Positions 62,255 to 64,000 of a stretch of 64,000 nucleotides of DNA are shown here, piece by piece. Under the pieces are notes generated by a model that saw nothing but the letters and a program-made list of their open reading frames with translations, was not told where the DNA came from and searched no databases. The translations under genes were made by a program, and so were the position numbers. Source of the DNA: Rhexocercosporidium sp. MPI-PUGE-AT-0058 (lineage: Eukaryota > Ascomycota > Leotiomycetes > Helotiales); assembly GCA_020746875.1 (NCBI GenBank), contig JAGTJL010000003.1, forward strand, positions 3,038,001-3,102,000. The letters run 5' to 3'. Position 1 is the stretch's first letter. The number at the start of each line of letters is the position of its first letter.

Positions 62255-63677
62255 ATGGTCCGCCTCAATCCCCTCACAGTAGCTCTCGCCTGCCTGATCC
62301 CTTTCGTCGTCGCTCATCCTTTTGATCTCTGGACTCGTGACGACTTCCGAGGCGAGTGTGGTACGGTTACTACACCTGAAGATCTCGCTGCCATTGCAGC
62401 CGTAGCCGGCCAAGGTAGCTCCAGCTTCTCTTCCGTGTCCACCAACGGTTTCAGGGCCGCCGCCCTTCCCAGCTACTCGATCGAGCCATGGCAGTTGGGC
62501 GACATCACTGTCAAGACATGGATGCATGTTGTCGCTGTCAACAAGACCGTTGAGGGTGGATGGATCCCTGAGGACCAGCTCGCTGCACAATTCGCTGTAT
62601 TGAACGAGAATTTCGGTGCGTTGGTCTGAATCTTTGGATGGTTTCAATTACTCATGTGATGTACAGCTCCCAATCACGTCAAGTTCGTGCTTGAGGGGAT
62701 CACTCGAACAATCAATGCTGCTTGGTCGACTGATGTCACGGGCGCTGAGCTCGAAATGAAGTCTGCACTCCGCAAGGGTGATTACAAGACTCTGAACTTG
62801 TACTTCACTACTTTCCTGAGAGGAGACGCCCTGGGAGTATGTTTCCGTAACCTTCCGGCAGTAGACAAACGACTAACAGATTTCTAGTATGCTTACTACC
62901 CAACGACCACCACTGTTGGCTCTCCCGCATTCAACGTAAGTTTTCCGATTTGTAGAAGCAGGAAATTATTACTGACAGTCCAAAAGCTTTCCGGTGCTAC
63001 CAACCGCTTCGACACCGTTCCCGGTGGATCTGCAACCAACTACAACTTGGGAAAGACAGTTACCCACGAAGTCGGACATGTAAGAGTACCCACTGGCCTT
63101 CGATATCCCCAAGCTAATCTGACATAGTGGATGGGCCTGGCTCACACCTTTGATGGATACAGCTGTGACGGACCAGGAGACTACGTAGCAGATACTGCTG
63201 TGCACAGCGCACCAACCCGAGGCTGCCCAATTGGTCTCGACACTTGCATTGATGCGGAGGGACCAGACCCAATCCACAACTACATGGATTACTCCTACGA
63301 GTACGTTTCCCACTCTGAACCCCCAAAAGAGAAAACCAACCGAAAAAGAAATTTATTGAATTGCAAAACACACAACTAACATCTCCAACAGTGCCTGCTA
63401 CGAAGAGTTCACCGCTCTCCAGACAAAACGTATGTTCGATATGTGGTATATGTACCGTCAGCCCCGAGGCTGTAATGCAGATAACTGTCTCCGCGCCCTA
63501 CGCTCCACCAGCGTACCAGGTCGCCTCGCGGAGTCCCAAGAGTTCTGTGGTGACTTCACCATGTTTTTGGTCCATGAAGTTTCACTAGTCAAGCCCTACG
63601 CAGCGTCTGCTTGCTCCGGCAATGTCATCTCGAGAGTCAGCTCAGCTTGCTCTTGCTTGCCAACACCTACCGCATAA
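62255..63677 (+). CDS. Secreted M43-family zinc metalloprotease with SSACSC tail
   Basis: Secreted zinc protease of the pappalysin-type M43 family. Model: exons 62255–62615, 62667–62836, 62888–62935, 62987–63079, 63128–63300 and 63392–63677, 376 aa, all phases kept. A signal peptide ends near residue 20 (VVAHP). The zinc site is HEVGHWMGLAH (220–230) with catalytic Glu221, and the Met-turn is Met277 in IHNYMDYS. Fungal M43 enzymes usually end about 280–290 residues from the start; here about 70 residues follow, with six cysteines, ending [12 protein letters not shown]. That SSACSC motif recurs in many fungal secreted proteins. The ATG at 62255 is used; an in-frame GTG just upstream is unlikely. 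The proteolytic target is unknown. Confidence 0.9.
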
Positions 63678-64000
63678 TTGATAGCGGCCTGAATGGGTAG
63701 GTAGGGTAGATTGAAATGAAAAATGGGGAGTTACTCGAAAATTAATAGATAATTGTCTAAAAAATAATGAATCTATTGATAATGAGCAACTACTTCTTGA
63801 CTTTGCTTCGCAAGATCGCGAGGAGAACGAGCACAAGGACTCGTAAGCTGCACCGCCACATCTCGGCAGCTCATTACATAATCCCTATGAACAATCTCTC
63901 ATTGGCTGTCTGCACTTGTGCGTCATCCACACCTTTCCTTGGCCAGGAAGAGGTTCAGCTCATCCTCATCTCATCAATCTCACTTTCAACTTCATCCTCT
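63678..64000. other. 3' flank at the window end
   Basis: AT-rich 3' flank of the M43 gene; nothing else supported. Any gene beyond the window edge cannot be seen. Confidence 0.5.

Overview
The window looks like nuclear DNA of a filamentous ascomycete (Pezizomycotina). Most introns are 44–80 nt with GT..AG ends. The gene content fits: a Pth11-type receptor, an AA9 lytic polysaccharide monooxygenase with a CBM1, GH16 and GH43 hydrolases, an M43 protease with a fungal SSACSC-type tail, and fungal forms of Swc5, Cbf1 and Gid9. A leotiomycete-like plant-associated or saprobic fungus is my guess; the sequence alone does not prove the class. I see no rRNA gene, canonical tRNA, CRISPR array or intact transposon.

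Layout. 0–9.4 kb: mostly non-coding, with one secreted GH43 enzyme (minus) and a decayed gene near 7.5–8.0 kb. 9.4–12.5 kb: SWC5 (plus) and a small cysteine-containing protein with an odd 3' end. 12.5–26.7 kb: a gene-poor stretch whose only firm gene is a YDR124W-like helical-bundle protein (16.0–18.0 kb, minus), with about 8.7 kb of non-coding DNA upstream of its start. 26.7–33.2 kb: a full-length MRP/Ycf1-type ABC transporter (minus, 12 exons). 35.2–40.3 kb: a divergent pair, CBF1-like bHLH factor (minus) and the GID9/FYV10 ubiquitin-ligase subunit (plus). 41.3–43.5 kb: a Pth11-like seven-helix receptor. 46.4–49.1 kb: two small orphan genes facing away from each other and a four-helix membrane protein. 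49.9–63.7 kb: AA9-CBM1 LPMO, GNAT acetyltransferase, GH16 glucanase, a small cysteine-rich secreted protein with a beta/gamma-crystallin-like motif, a decayed membrane-protein gene, a Dal5-type MFS anion transporter, and an M43 metalloprotease.

Functionally the last 14 kb is rich in secreted proteins (LPMO, GH16, cysteine-rich protein, protease) plus a nutrient transporter. The genes are on mixed strands with separate promoters, so this looks like a loose secretome neighbourhood rather than a biosynthetic cluster. The middle of the window holds housekeeping regulation: chromatin (Swc5), transcription (Cbf1), protein turnover (Gid9) and detoxification (ABCC).

All multi-exon models were built by hand. 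For each one I checked that the exon lengths sum to a multiple of three and that the reading phase is kept across every splice junction. No system that I would call wholly new is evident. The most unusual signals are a possible 24-nt micro-intron or stop readthrough at 12.4 kb, a GC-AG intron in the secreted cysteine-rich gene, the protease fused to an SSACSC tail, a strong hairpin at 61.7 kb, and a Pol III-like element at 45.2 kb.
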